From contig CAMELY010000072.1 in NCBI GenBank assembly GCA_945926565.1, positions 1 to 6,904 of the forward strand: a DNA stretch of 6,904 nt, read 5' to 3'. This DNA is from an uncultured Clostridia bacterium (GTDB lineage Bacteria > Bacillota > Clostridia > Oscillospirales > Oscillospiraceae). The position numbers were made by a program, and so were the translations under genes. Under the pieces are notes generated by a model. That model ran no database searches. It was not told the origin of the DNA and saw only the letters and a list, made by a program, of their open reading frames with translations. This document shows, piece after piece, positions 1 to 5,474 of the stretch; position 1 is the first letter of the stretch, and every line of letters begins with the position of its first letter.

Positions 1-1558
1 TCTTGGCGAAGGACTCCCGGATGGCCGCCTCGGTGGCGGAGTCCACGGCGGAGGTGGAGTCGTCCAGGATGAGGACGGCGGGCTTGCGCAGCATGGCACG
101 GGCGATGCACAGCCGCTGCTTCTGGCCGCCGGAGACGTTGGTGCCGCCCTGGTCCAGAACCGTGTCAAAGCCGTCGGGGAAGGACATGATAAAGTCGTAG
201 GCCTGGGCGTCCTTGGCGGCCTGGATCATCTCCTCCTCGGTGGCGTTCTCGTCGCCCCAGAGGAGATTTTCCCGGATGGTGCCGGAGAAGAGGACGTTGT
301 TCTGCAGAACCATGCCCACCTTTTTGCGCAGATCCTCCAGGGCATAGTCCCGGACGTCCTCTCCGTCCACCAGCACCTGGCCGCCGGTGACGTCGTAGAA
401 CCGGGGGATCAGGTTGACCAGGGTGCTCTTGCCCACGCCGGTGCCGCCTACAATGGCCACCGTCTGGCCGGGCTTTGCGGTAAAGCTGATATTGCGCAGC
501 ACGTCGTCGCCGGTGCCGGTGGCCCGGTACTTGAAGGAGACGTTTTTGAACTCCACCAGCCCCTTCACCGGCCGAGCGCCGGCGCTGAGGGTCTCGGCGC
601 CGTTCTGAATGTCGGGCTGGGCGTCCAGCACCTCAAAGATACGGTCGGCGCAGGCCTTGGCACGGGTGTACTGGAAGAGGGCCATGCCCACCATCATGAC
701 AGAGAAGAGGATGTTGAAAATGTAGGTCAGCAGGCTGGAGAGCTGTCCCACCTCCAGCTCACCCTGGATGACCAGGATGCCGCCGTTATAGAGGATGAGG
801 ACGGTGGCCACGCTGATGCCCATCATCAGCACTGGGTTCATCAGCATCACCCGCATGACGGCAGAGAGGCCGGCGTGGGTGTAGGCGTCGTTGGCGGTTT
901 TGAACTTCTCCTTCTCATGGGACTGGCGGACAAAGGCCTTGACCACCCGGATGGCCACCAGATTCTCCTGAATGACCTGGTTGAGGGCGTCGATCTTCTT
1001 CTGCATGATCCGGAAGAGGGGGCTGCAGATCTTCATCAGGATGACCAGAGCAATCACGATAACCGGCAGGATGACCAGGACATAGACGGCCAGCCGGGCG
1101 CTGATGGTGAGGGCCACCACAATGGCCACCAGCATCATCACCGCGCTGCGCACCAGCATCCGCAGGCAGATGGCCACCACATTCTGGATATTGGTCACGT
1201 CGTTGGTCATCCGGGTAATGAGAGAGGCGGAGGAGAATCGGTCGATGTCGGCAAAGGAGAACTGGTTGATCTTCTCAAACTCCGCCTGGCGCAGATTGGC
1301 GCCCAGGCCCTGGGCCGCCTCGGCGGCGAAGCGGGCGGAGAGAATGCCGCAGCACAGGGAGAGGGCGGAAATGACCAGCATGAGGCCGCCCATCCGGAGG
1401 ATGACCCCCATATCTCCCTTCTGGATGCCGTCGTCGATGATGGCAGCCATGAGCAGGGGCAGGATCAGCTCGCAGACCGTCTCCAGCGCCACAGTCAGAG
1501 GCGCCAGCAGCGCCTGTCTGCGGTAGCCCTCCATAAAGGAGGCAATGCGTTTGATCAT
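1..1558 (-). CDS. ABC exporter subunit, fused membrane and ATPase domains (degenerate-site half of a heterodimer), C-terminus cut by the window
   Basis: ABC exporter half-transporter in the inner membrane, likely pumping a drug, peptide or lipid; the substrate cannot be read from sequence. 519 codons are visible; the family usually has about 575-600, so roughly 60 residues including the switch histidine lie off the window. Residues 1-320 form the six-helix membrane domain (hydrophobic stretches near 17-41, 51-75, 135-175, 240-262 and 272-296). The ATPase domain follows: Walker A GGTGVGKST (371-379), Q-loop Gln419, signature VSGGQ (475-479), Walker B ILDD (497-500), D-loop SAVD. The catalytic glutamate after Walker B is Asp500, as in the degenerate subunits of heterodimeric exporters such as BmrC or TM287. 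The partner should therefore lie just downstream, beyond base 1. The start is ATG at 1558, 9 bases after the marR stop; its AAGGA ribosome binding site lies in the last marR codons, suggesting coupled translation. Confidence 0.95.
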   Translation of the reverse strand, partial: MIKRIASFMEGYRRQALLAPLTVALETVCELILPLLMAAIIDDGIQKGDMGVILRMGGLMLVISALSLCCGILSARFAAEAAQGLGANLRQAEFEKINQFSFADIDRFSSASLITRMTNDVTNIQNVVAICLRMLVRSAVMMLVAIVVALTISARLAVYVLVILPVIVIALVILMKICSPLFRIMQKKIDALNQVIQENLVAIRVVKAFVRQSHEKEKFKTANDAYTHAGLSAVMRVMLMNPVLMMGISVATVLILYNGGILVIQGELEVGQLSSLLTYIFNILFSVMMVGMALFQYTRAKACADRIFEVLDAQPDIQNGAETLSAGARPVKGLVEFKNVSFKYRATGTGDDVLRNISFTAKPGQTVAIVGGTGVGKSTLVNLIPRFYDVTGGQVLVDGEDVRDYALEDLRKKVGMVLQNNVLFSGTIRENLLWGDENATEEEMIQAAKDAQAYDFIMSFPDGFDTVLDQGGTNVSGGQKQRLCIARAMLRKPAVLILDDSTSAVDSATEAAIRESFAK

Positions 1559-1567
1559 AGTTTTCTA

Positions 1568-2071
1568 TCATTCCTTTCCAAGCAGGGGCGGCGGAAGCGG
1601 ACAGGACTCCGCGCTGCCGCCGATCACCTTCAGATTGTCCAGCATCCGCTGATAGTACTGCCGGAGCTGCTCCAGCTCCTGGGGGGAGAAGCCGGCATAG
1701 AGCTGGTTATCCACCCGGTCAAACACCGCGATACAGCGGCTCCGGGCGTCCCGCCCCTTGTCCGTGATGGCAATCCGCTTTTTCCGCCCGTCAGCCGGGT
1801 CGGACTGCCGGGTGATATACCCCATTCGCTCCAGCGATTTCAGGGAGTTGGCGATGGTGGCCGGAGAGACATGGAGCCGCTGGGCCAGCTCCTGCTGGGC
1901 GGGAAGCCCTCCGCTTGCATCCTCTTCCTTGAGTAGAAAGAGAATCCTGGGCTGCCCCACGTCCTGAAGTCCCTCCGCCGTCAAGGCCGCCTGGATGGCG
2001 TTGTGCTTGGCCCGGTTGAGCTGGAACAGCAGCGAGATATGGTGCGCCGGCTCCGGGACACAAAAGGACAT
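1568..2071 (-). CDS. MarR-family transcriptional regulator
   Basis: A 167-residue winged helix-turn-helix protein of the MarR family, which acts as a dimer and usually represses its own operon until a small ligand or oxidant releases it. Helical dimerisation segments lie at 8-35 and 110-150. The DNA-binding helices are at about 59-86 (QQELAQRLHVSPATIANSLKSLERMGY region), followed by the family's wing signature with Asp94-Gly-Arg96 and the ITDKG motif (102-106). I chose ATG at 2071 because GGAGG lies 8 bases upstream; an in-frame GTG at 2080 overlaps that ribosome binding site and is unlikely. It is the first gene of an operon with the ABC exporter subunit, a common arrangement in which the repressor senses the exported compound. 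Ligand and true target are inferred. Cys4 and Cys113 are present, but nothing shows redox sensing. Confidence 0.93.
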   Translation of the reverse strand: MSFCVPEPAHHISLLFQLNRAKHNAIQAALTAEGLQDVGQPRILFLLKEEDASGGLPAQQELAQRLHVSPATIANSLKSLERMGYITRQSDPADGRKKRIAITDKGRDARSRCIAVFDRVDNQLYAGFSPQELEQLRQYYQRMLDNLKVIGGSAESCPLPPPLLGKE

Positions 2072-2113
2072 GGATCTCACCTCCGTACCAATAAAGTTTG
2101 CCTGCTAATTGTC

Positions 2114-2134
2114 AGCATGCTTAGTAATTTTACT
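2114..2134. promoter_or_regulatory. Candidate MarR operator: two adjacent dyads over the -10 and start site
   Basis: AGTAA-TT-TTACT (2123-2134) is a perfect 12-base dyad lying over the -10 hexamer. The 8-base palindrome AGCATGCT (2114-2121) adjoins it at the expected transcription start. A repressor bound to either would block the promoter, as expected of autoregulated MarR proteins. Which dyad is bound, if either, is inference. Confidence 0.45.
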
Positions 2135-2155
2135 GAAACCGGACGCGACTGTCAA
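2127..2155 (-). promoter_or_regulatory. Promoter of the marR-ABC exporter operon
   Basis: Read on the minus strand, TTGACA (2150-2155) is followed after exactly 17 bases by TAAAAT (2127-2132). This is a near-consensus housekeeping promoter with an expected start near 2120, giving a leader of about 50 bases before the marR ATG. Confidence 0.8.
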
Positions 2156-2203
2156 TAGCCGATCAGAAGCGTTTACAGACTGGTCACAAAAGGAAAACTT
2201 GCT

Positions 2204-2217
2204 AGAACGAATGTTTG
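2204..2217 (+). promoter_or_regulatory. LexA-binding SOS box
   Basis: AGAACGAATGTTTG matches the Gram-positive SOS box (Bacillus type, core GAAC-N4-GTTY) in both half-sites, with GAAC at 2205-2208 and GTTT at 2213-2216. It overlaps the -35 hexamer of the lexA promoter, the usual position for LexA autorepression. Confidence 0.8.
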
Positions 2218-2243
2218 CATTCTTCGTCAGTGTGTGCTATACT
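2215..2243 (+). promoter_or_regulatory. lexA promoter
   Basis: TTGCAT (2215-2220) is separated by 17 bases from TATACT (2238-2243), which is preceded by TGC, an extended -10. The expected start is near 2250, leaving a leader of about 28 bases. The SOS box covers the -35. Confidence 0.8.
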
Positions 2244-2277
2244 GATTTATATCCATCCCATACTGGAGGGACCGCAG

Positions 2278-2874
2278 ATGAAAGAACTGACCCCGAAGCA
2301 GCAGCGGATTTACGACTATATTCTGGATTTCACCGAAGAGAACGGCTATCCCCCCTCTGTCCGGGAGATCGCCGCCGCCGTCGGCCTCAAGAGCCCCTCC
2401 ACCGTCCACTTTCACCTCAAGGCGTTGGAGGAGGCCGGCGTCATCAACCGGGGCTCCGGCAAGACCCGGGCCATCACCGCCGCCGAGGGCGGGCCGGTGA
2501 GCCGGGTGAACCAGGTGCCGCTGGTGGGCAATGTGGCCGCCGGCAGCCCTATTTTGGCTGAGGAGTGCATAGAGGACTACCTCACCTTTGACACCGGCGG
2601 CCTCTCGGGAGAGCATTTCGCCCTCCGGGTCCGGGGCGAGAGCATGCTCAAGGCGGGCATTCTGCCGGGCGACTACGTCATTGTCCATCAGCAGGAGAAC
2701 GCCCATAACGGCGAGATCGTCATAGCCCTCATCGGAGACGAGGCCACCTGCAAGCGGCTGGACCGGCGCAGCGGCCACACCTGGCTGCTGCCGGAAAACG
2801 ACGACTACTCCCCCATCGACGGCGCCGAGGCCACCATTCTGGGCAAGGTAGTGGCGGTGGTGCGGCGCTATTGA
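2278..2874 (+). CDS. lexA: LexA, SOS-response repressor and self-cleaving serine protease
   Basis: A 198-residue protein of normal LexA length. It represses DNA-repair genes as a dimer and, on contact with RecA filaments, cuts itself and releases the SOS regulon. The N-terminal winged helix-turn-helix spans about 1-65 (PPSVREIAAAVGLKSPSTVHFHL region). The cleavage bond is Ala88-Gly89 within VAAGSP. The peptidase dyad is Ser122 (GESML) and Lys159 (CKRL), 37 residues apart as in Escherichia coli LexA (119/156). The start is ATG at 2278, with GGAGG 8 bases upstream; an in-frame TTG at 2215 falls within the promoter -35 and cannot be used. Transcribed alone, divergently from marR. No convincing terminator follows: TTGAGG/CCTCAA (2871-2890) forms a 6-bp hairpin but has no T run, so read-through into the next unit is possible. 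Confidence 0.98.
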   Translation: MKELTPKQQRIYDYILDFTEENGYPPSVREIAAAVGLKSPSTVHFHLKALEEAGVINRGSGKTRAITAAEGGPVSRVNQVPLVGNVAAGSPILAEECIEDYLTFDTGGLSGEHFALRVRGESMLKAGILPGDYVIVHQQENAHNGEIVIALIGDEATCKRLDRRSGHTWLLPENDDYSPIDGAEATILGKVVAVVRRY

Positions 2875-2899
2875 GGGAAATGCACCTCAAAAAGTTCTA

Positions 2900-2949
2900 T
2901 AAAAAATTTTGAAAAAGTTGTTGACAAATAAGCCCTCCTGTGCTACTAT
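2900..2949 (+). promoter_or_regulatory. Strong promoter with UP-like element for a structured RNA
   Basis: TTGACA (2921-2926), a 17-base spacer, and TACTAT (2944-2949) preceded by TGC make a near-ideal housekeeping promoter. The 20 bases before the -35 are almost all A and T, with phased A and T runs like an UP element. Such promoters typically serve stable RNAs or highly expressed genes. CTGTGC (2938-2943) and GCACAG (2954-2959) form a perfect inverted repeat flanking the -10, which could be an operator. Confidence 0.75.
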
Positions 2950-3315
2950 ATAGGCACAGAGAAGAACAGGCAACTGACTTCTCAAAAGGTGGAAAAAAGG
3001 CTCCCGCTGGAGGCAGTTACAGACACAAGCGTTCCCGTAAGTACACACTTCCTAAAGTGAACTCCAGACGGACGGCACCAACGGCGTATTCCGCTTCAAA
3101 AGGGCGCCCTGATACAGAGGGCTGCTCTCCGAAGAAACCGCACAAGGACAATCCCGCAGGACAAAGCAGAACGAGACGAGACGATTTCAGCGGGAGCCGA
3201 TTCCACGAGCCCGGCGGCCGTGCAGCCGGGCAGCTGCCAGAGATTCTATTTCCCCATTCGTGGCTGCGTGAATAGATGTTTCCCGGCAAATCATTATAAG
3301 GAGGTTCTCTCAAAA

Positions 3316-3345
3316 ATGCTTGACTTCAAGAGGGACCGGAAATGA
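3316..3345 (+). CDS. Nine-residue ORF with an ideal ribosome binding site (leader peptide or remnant)
   Basis: ATG at 3316 opens nine codons (MLDFKRDRK) closed by TGA. AAGGAGG, a full match to the anti-Shine-Dalgarno, lies at 3298-3304 with an 11-base gap. The last codons and the stop fall in the 5' arm of the 17-bp hairpin at 3338-3382, so a translating ribosome would affect its folding. This is the layout of a leader peptide, but no regulated gene follows before a terminator-like site. The alternative is the stub of a gene whose body was lost. Translation is unproven. Confidence 0.4.
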   Translation: MLDFKRDRK

Positions 3346-3382
3346 CCTGTATCCCGTTGCGCAGAGGATACAGGTCATTTCC
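3338..3382 (+). repeat. Perfect 17-bp inverted repeat (hairpin) at the end of the small ORF
   Basis: GGAAATGACCTGTATCC (3338-3354) and its exact reverse complement (3366-3382) enclose an 11-base loop. No T run follows on either strand, so it is not a standard intrinsic terminator. It could be an RNase III site, an RNA-stabilising 3' hairpin, or a small repetitive element. Confidence 0.85.
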
Positions 3383-3403
3383 ATGTTTCGGGATGCTGTG
3401 GGC

Positions 3404-3434
3404 GGAGGCCGTAGGGCTTCCGGCCAAATTTTTT
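3404..3434 (+). terminator. Probable intrinsic terminator of the structured RNA unit
   Basis: GGCCG (3407-3411) and CGGCC (3421-3425) form a GC-rich stem; the alternative GGAGGCC/GGCTTCC with a GTAG tetraloop (3404-3421) is equally possible. AAATTTTTT (3426-3434) follows. The three A bases before the T run make it less than ideal. Confidence 0.6.
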
Positions 3435-3454
3435 GCCCAATTTCGAACTTTCTC

Positions 3455-3485
3455 TTGACCTTCCCCCTTGTGAAAGGTGTAGAGT
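3455..3485 (+). promoter_or_regulatory. MerR-type promoter of the CPBP protease gene
   Basis: TTGACC (3455-3460) and TAGAGT (3480-3485) are 19 bases apart instead of 17. The dyad ACCTT-N11-AAGGT (3458-3478) is centred in the spacer. A long spacer with an internal dyad is the hallmark of promoters untwisted by MerR-family activators, and the left arm with its C run resembles the copA promoter bound by CueR. No MerR gene is in the window. Read instead with a 17-base spacer, the -10 would be TGTAGA, which is poorer. Confidence 0.65.
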
Positions 3486-3514
3486 GAGCGCATCAAGAAA
3501 AGGAGTTGAGCGTT

Positions 3515-4375
3515 ATGAAACCCTTGAAGCTGTACTTTCTGATCTCCTTCGGTCTGGCCTGGGTGCTGATGGCCGCCGGCATGGCCCTGGCCCAGGTGAA
3601 CCCCCTCTTCTATCAGGGTCTGGTGGCGCTGGCCATGTTCGCCCCCATGCTGGCGGTGCTGGCCTGCTGCCGGGGCCTGGGAACCGCAAAAACCGGCATC
3701 GGCTGGAAGCCCCGGTTCCGGGGCAATCTGGGCCGGTACGCCCTGGCTCTGCTGGGGCCCGCCGTGCTGACCCTGGCGGGAGCCGCCCTGTACTTCCTCC
3801 TCTATCCCGGCCAGCTTGACCCCGGCATGTCCGTCCTGGCGGCGCAGATGGGGCTGGAGACGGTGCCCCCGGTCATGATGGTGGGACAGGTGGTCCTCTG
3901 CGTCACCCTCTATCCCTTCATCAATATGATCTTCGCCCTGGGCGAGGAGGTGGGTTGGCGGGGCTATCTCACCCCCCAGCTCCAGGCCCGGCTGGGCCGC
4001 CGGGGCGGGCTGCTGGCCTCCGGCGTGATCTGGGGCGTGTGGCACTGGCCGCTGATCCTGCTGGCCGGCTATGAGTACGGCGTGGGCTATCCCGGGGCCC
4101 CCTTCACCGGCGCCCTGGCCATGTGCCTGTTCACCACCGCCATCGGCATCCTGCTCTCCTGGCTCTATGAGAAGACAGGGAGCATCTGGGCGCCCGCCCT
4201 GGGCCACGGCGCCCTCAACGCCATCGCGGCCCTGCCCCTCTACTATCTGGCGGACGGCGGCGCCTCCGGTTATCTGCTGGGGCCCACTCTGGCAGGCGTG
4301 ATCTCAGTGCTGCCTGCCCTGGCAGTGGCACTGGGCACCCTGCGGACGCCGAACACACAGAAAACCAACGCATAA
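3515..4375 (+). CDS. CPBP-family intramembrane metalloprotease (CAAX/Rce1-like, Abi)
   Basis: A 286-residue polytopic membrane protein with the three glutamate/histidine motifs of the CPBP (CAAX protease and bacteriocin-processing) family: Glu144-Glu145 with Arg149 (GEEVGWRGYL), Trp173-x3-His177 (WGVWHWP), and His231-x3-Asn235 (HGALN). All expected catalytic and metal-binding positions are intact. Hydrophobic segments lie near 6-26, 34-51, 76-97, 121-141, 165-185, 196-217, 226-245 and 254-275. Family members cleave substrates within or next to the membrane; bacterial roles include bacteriocin maturation or self-immunity and stress signalling. The substrate here is unknown, and no bacteriocin gene is adjacent. 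The start is ATG at 3515 with AAAGGAG 9 bases upstream; an in-frame TTG at 3506 overlaps that site and is less likely. Transcribed alone from a MerR-type promoter, which hints at induction by a metal, drug or membrane stress. Confidence 0.92.
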   Translation: MKPLKLYFLISFGLAWVLMAAGMALAQVNPLFYQGLVALAMFAPMLAVLACCRGLGTAKTGIGWKPRFRGNLGRYALALLGPAVLTLAGAALYFLLYPGQLDPGMSVLAAQMGLETVPPVMMVGQVVLCVTLYPFINMIFALGEEVGWRGYLTPQLQARLGRRGGLLASGVIWGVWHWPLILLAGYEYGVGYPGAPFTGALAMCLFTTAIGILLSWLYEKTGSIWAPALGHGALNAIAALPLYYLADGGASGYLLGPTLAGVISVLPALAVALGTLRTPNTQKTNA

Positions 4376-4386
4376 ACAACAAGCAA

Positions 4387-4426
4387 GCGATGGAGCTGCC
4401 CTTTCGGGCCTCCATCGCCTGTTTTT
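4387..4426 (+). terminator. Intrinsic terminator after the CPBP gene, possibly bidirectional
   Basis: GCGATGGAG (4387-4395) pairs exactly with CTCCATCGC (4410-4418). An inner GCCC/GGGC stem carries a TTTC loop, and TTTTT follows at 4422-4426. On the minus strand the same hairpin is followed by TTGCTTGTTT and may also stop transcription from the convergent yfcE. Confidence 0.88.
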
Positions 4427-4434
4427 GGATTGCA

Positions 4435-4980
4435 TTACAGAGAAAGGCTGTGATAGACCTCCCCCTCCAGCGTCTTCCATTGGAACAGTCCGTCCTCCCA
4501 GGTCATATAGCCCCGGGCACTCCCCTCTTTGGGAATGGACACTGAGCCGGGATTGAGGCAGAGATTGTCCGTCCCGCAGGGCGACCAGTCCGGGACATGG
4601 GTGTGGCCCTGGAGCAGGAGATCCCCGGGCCGGAGGGGCGGGAGCTGGCCCTTGTGAAACCGGTGGCCGTGGGTGGCGTAGACCGCCCGCTCCCCCAGAT
4701 AGAGCAGGCAATAGTCCGCCAGAATGGGGAAGTCCAGCACCATCTGATCCACCTCAGTGTCGCAGTTGCCCCGGACGCAGAGCAGCTGCGCTCTTCTGGA
4801 GTTGAGCTGGGCAATGACCTCCTTGGGAGCGTAGCCCTGGGGCAGGTCGTTCCGGGGGCCGTGGTAGAGCAGATCCCCCAGGAGCAGCAGCCGCCCTGCC
4901 CCCTCCCGGTCAAAGGCCTCCAGCAATCTGCCGCAGTACAGGGCGGAGCCGTGAATATCTGACGCGATCATCAGTTTCAT
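4435..4980 (-). CDS. yfcE: YfcE-type metallophosphoesterase (phosphodiesterase)
   Basis: A 181-residue calcineurin-like phosphoesterase, close in length and motifs to Escherichia coli YfcE (184 residues), a cytosolic Mn-dependent phosphodiesterase active on model substrates whose natural substrate is not established. The dinuclear metal site is complete: Asp8 and His10 (ASDIHGS), Asp36 (GDLLYHGPRN), Asn72 (GNCD), His104 (THGH), and His126 and His128 (GHTH). The LNPGSVSIP motif (142-150) is also conserved. The start is ATG at 4980, preceded by GGAGGGAAAGG; longer frames to 5082 cover noncoding sequence. It converges with the CPBP gene, sharing the terminator region. Upstream is a structured RNA ending in a terminator about 75 bases before the start codon, so the gene may be controlled by attenuation or use a weak promoter of its own. 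Confidence 0.95.
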   Translation of the reverse strand: MKLMIASDIHGSALYCGRLLEAFDREGAGRLLLLGDLLYHGPRNDLPQGYAPKEVIAQLNSRRAQLLCVRGNCDTEVDQMVLDFPILADYCLLYLGERAVYATHGHRFHKGQLPPLRPGDLLLQGHTHVPDWSPCGTDNLCLNPGSVSIPKEGSARGYMTWEDGLFQWKTLEGEVYHSLSL

Positions 4981-5056
4981 GATACCTTTCCCTCCAGACA
5001 TCAGCCTGTATTTTCTCCGTGGTGCCGTCTTTCGTGTAAGCTGTCCGGTGAAATGC

Positions 5057-5089
5057 AAAAACAAAACGCCTGAGCCGTGCACTCAGACG
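5057..5089 (-). terminator. Intrinsic terminator upstream of yfcE
   Basis: On the minus strand CGTCTGAG (5089-5082) pairs with CTCAGGCG (5074-5067) through 8 bp including one G-T wobble, with a 7-base loop. TTTTGTTTTT follows. It is a convincing terminator pointing toward yfcE, with no protein gene in front of it. Confidence 0.75.
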
Positions 5090-5160
5090 CCTTGTTCTGC
5101 AAAAGTGCTCCATGCATTCCGGCAACGCTCTTGCGAGGCCAGCAGAGAGAACTTTTACTG
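5057..5160 (-). ncRNA. Candidate small RNA or attenuator leader ahead of yfcE
   Basis: A promoter at 5167-5195 and the terminator at 5057-5089 bound about 104 bases of structured sequence. GTAAAAGT (5158-5151) pairs with ACTTTTGC (5106-5099) over 8 bp as a closing helix. Inside it are a CTC-GCAA-GAG hairpin with a GNRA loop and flanking GGC/GCC pairs. The terminator hairpin follows after 9 bases. This is the architecture of a small regulatory RNA or of a riboswitch with a terminator expression platform. I recognise no known class and saw no clear antiterminator. Confidence 0.5.
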
Positions 5161-5166
5161 CCCTAT

Positions 5167-5195
5167 AGTTTAGCGCGCTGCTCTGGATTTTTCAA
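5167..5195 (-). promoter_or_regulatory. Promoter of the small RNA/yfcE leader
   Basis: On the minus strand TTGAAA (5190-5195) and TAAACT (5167-5172) are 17 bases apart. The expected start is about 5160, directly before the closing helix of the structured RNA. The -10 matches the consensus at only four of six positions. Confidence 0.5.
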
Positions 5196-5474
5196 GAGAT
5201 TTCGTCGAAAAAGGCCTTTGCATCTTTACAAAAAATTCACAAAGCTGGCGGGAGGCCTTTTGACAGCTTCCACAAATCTGACCACTTCCCTGAAAATCCG
5301 ACACATTTCCGATGCGGTTCGCTCCCCCGTTTCTCGGAAGCGGTCCCCATTCCGATCCGGCTCCGGCTGAACCGTCCCATTTCCGCGCATACTGAGCCCA
5401 CAGGAGAAATTGGCCCAGATCGGAGAAAATCCCGGCAAATCATAGGAAAAACACCCAGATTTGAAAATTTATGC
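5196..5474. other. Gene-free spacer between divergent yfcE leader and rpsO promoter
   Basis: I see no convincing gene here; short open frames on both strands lack ribosome binding sites at a proper distance. Two minor structures are present. AAAAGGCCT (5209-5217) and AGGCCTTTT (5253-5261) are an inverted repeat 35 bases apart. On the minus strand a motif like CGGAAATGGGACGG occurs three times, starting at 5385, 5354 and 5311. Confidence 0.6.

Larger units (their letters stand above)
2956..3434 (+). ncRNA. Candidate long structured RNA or orphan leader (unrecognised)
   Basis: About 475 bases between a strong promoter and a terminator-like site, with no conventional gene. Local helices visible by eye are GAGAAG/CTTCTC (2959-2983), CTCC/GGAG (3001-3012), CACTT/AAGTG (3046-3059), GCCCT/AGGGC (3106-3122), TCCCGC/GCGGGA (3152-3195), and GCCCGGC/GCCGGGC with a 9-base loop (3209-3231). 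AAGGAGG and a 9-codon ORF lie near the 3' end, followed by a perfect 17-bp hairpin. I looked for hallmarks of RNase P RNA, tmRNA, T-box leaders and common riboswitches and found none. The 111-codon open frame across 2940-3275 starts inside the promoter, lacks a ribosome binding site and is rich in Arg, Lys, Ser and Pro, so I do not think it is a gene. The unit could be a regulatory RNA, a long leader of a lost gene, or a leader that senses translation. Transcript ends are inferred from the promoter and hairpins. Confidence 0.5.

Noticed and set aside
875..1936. Open frame of 353 codons on the + strand
   Set aside because: It lies antisense to the ABC exporter and marR genes, is rich in His, Gly, Gln and Asp from reverse-strand codon bias, and has no ribosome binding site.
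2227..2778. Open frame of 183 codons on the - strand
   Set aside because: It is antisense to lexA, which has intact catalytic and DNA-binding motifs; the composition is that of a shadow frame.
2871..2890. Hairpin TTGAGG/CCTCAA at the end of lexA as its terminator
   Set aside because: Only 6 bp, AT-containing, and followed by A bases rather than T on the coding strand.
2940..3275. Open frame of 111 codons on the + strand across the structured RNA
   Set aside because: It begins inside the promoter, upstream of the likely transcript start, has no ribosome binding site and lacks the GC-rich third positions of the real genes.
2956..3300. RNase P RNA, tmRNA, T-box or a known riboswitch as identity of the structured RNA
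   Set aside because: The conserved words I would expect (for example the RNase P GAGGAAAGTC core, the tmRNA 3' TTCGA end, or the T-box GGGTGGNACC) are absent. A covariance search could still overturn this.
3326..4207. Open frame of 293 codons on the - strand
   Set aside because: It is antisense to the CPBP protease gene, has a low-complexity His/Gln/Gly composition, and runs through the 17-bp hairpin and the MerR-type promoter.
5209..5261. AAAAGGCCT/AGGCCTTTT inverted repeat as a terminator
   Set aside because: The arms are 35 bases apart, the core AGGCCT is itself a palindrome that arises easily, and no gene on either strand ends there.
5226..5443. Open frames of 68-70 codons on the - strand upstream of the yfcE leader
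   Set aside because: No ribosome binding site at proper spacing (a G-rich run is 15 bases from the inner ATG at 5306) and no recognisable protein features.
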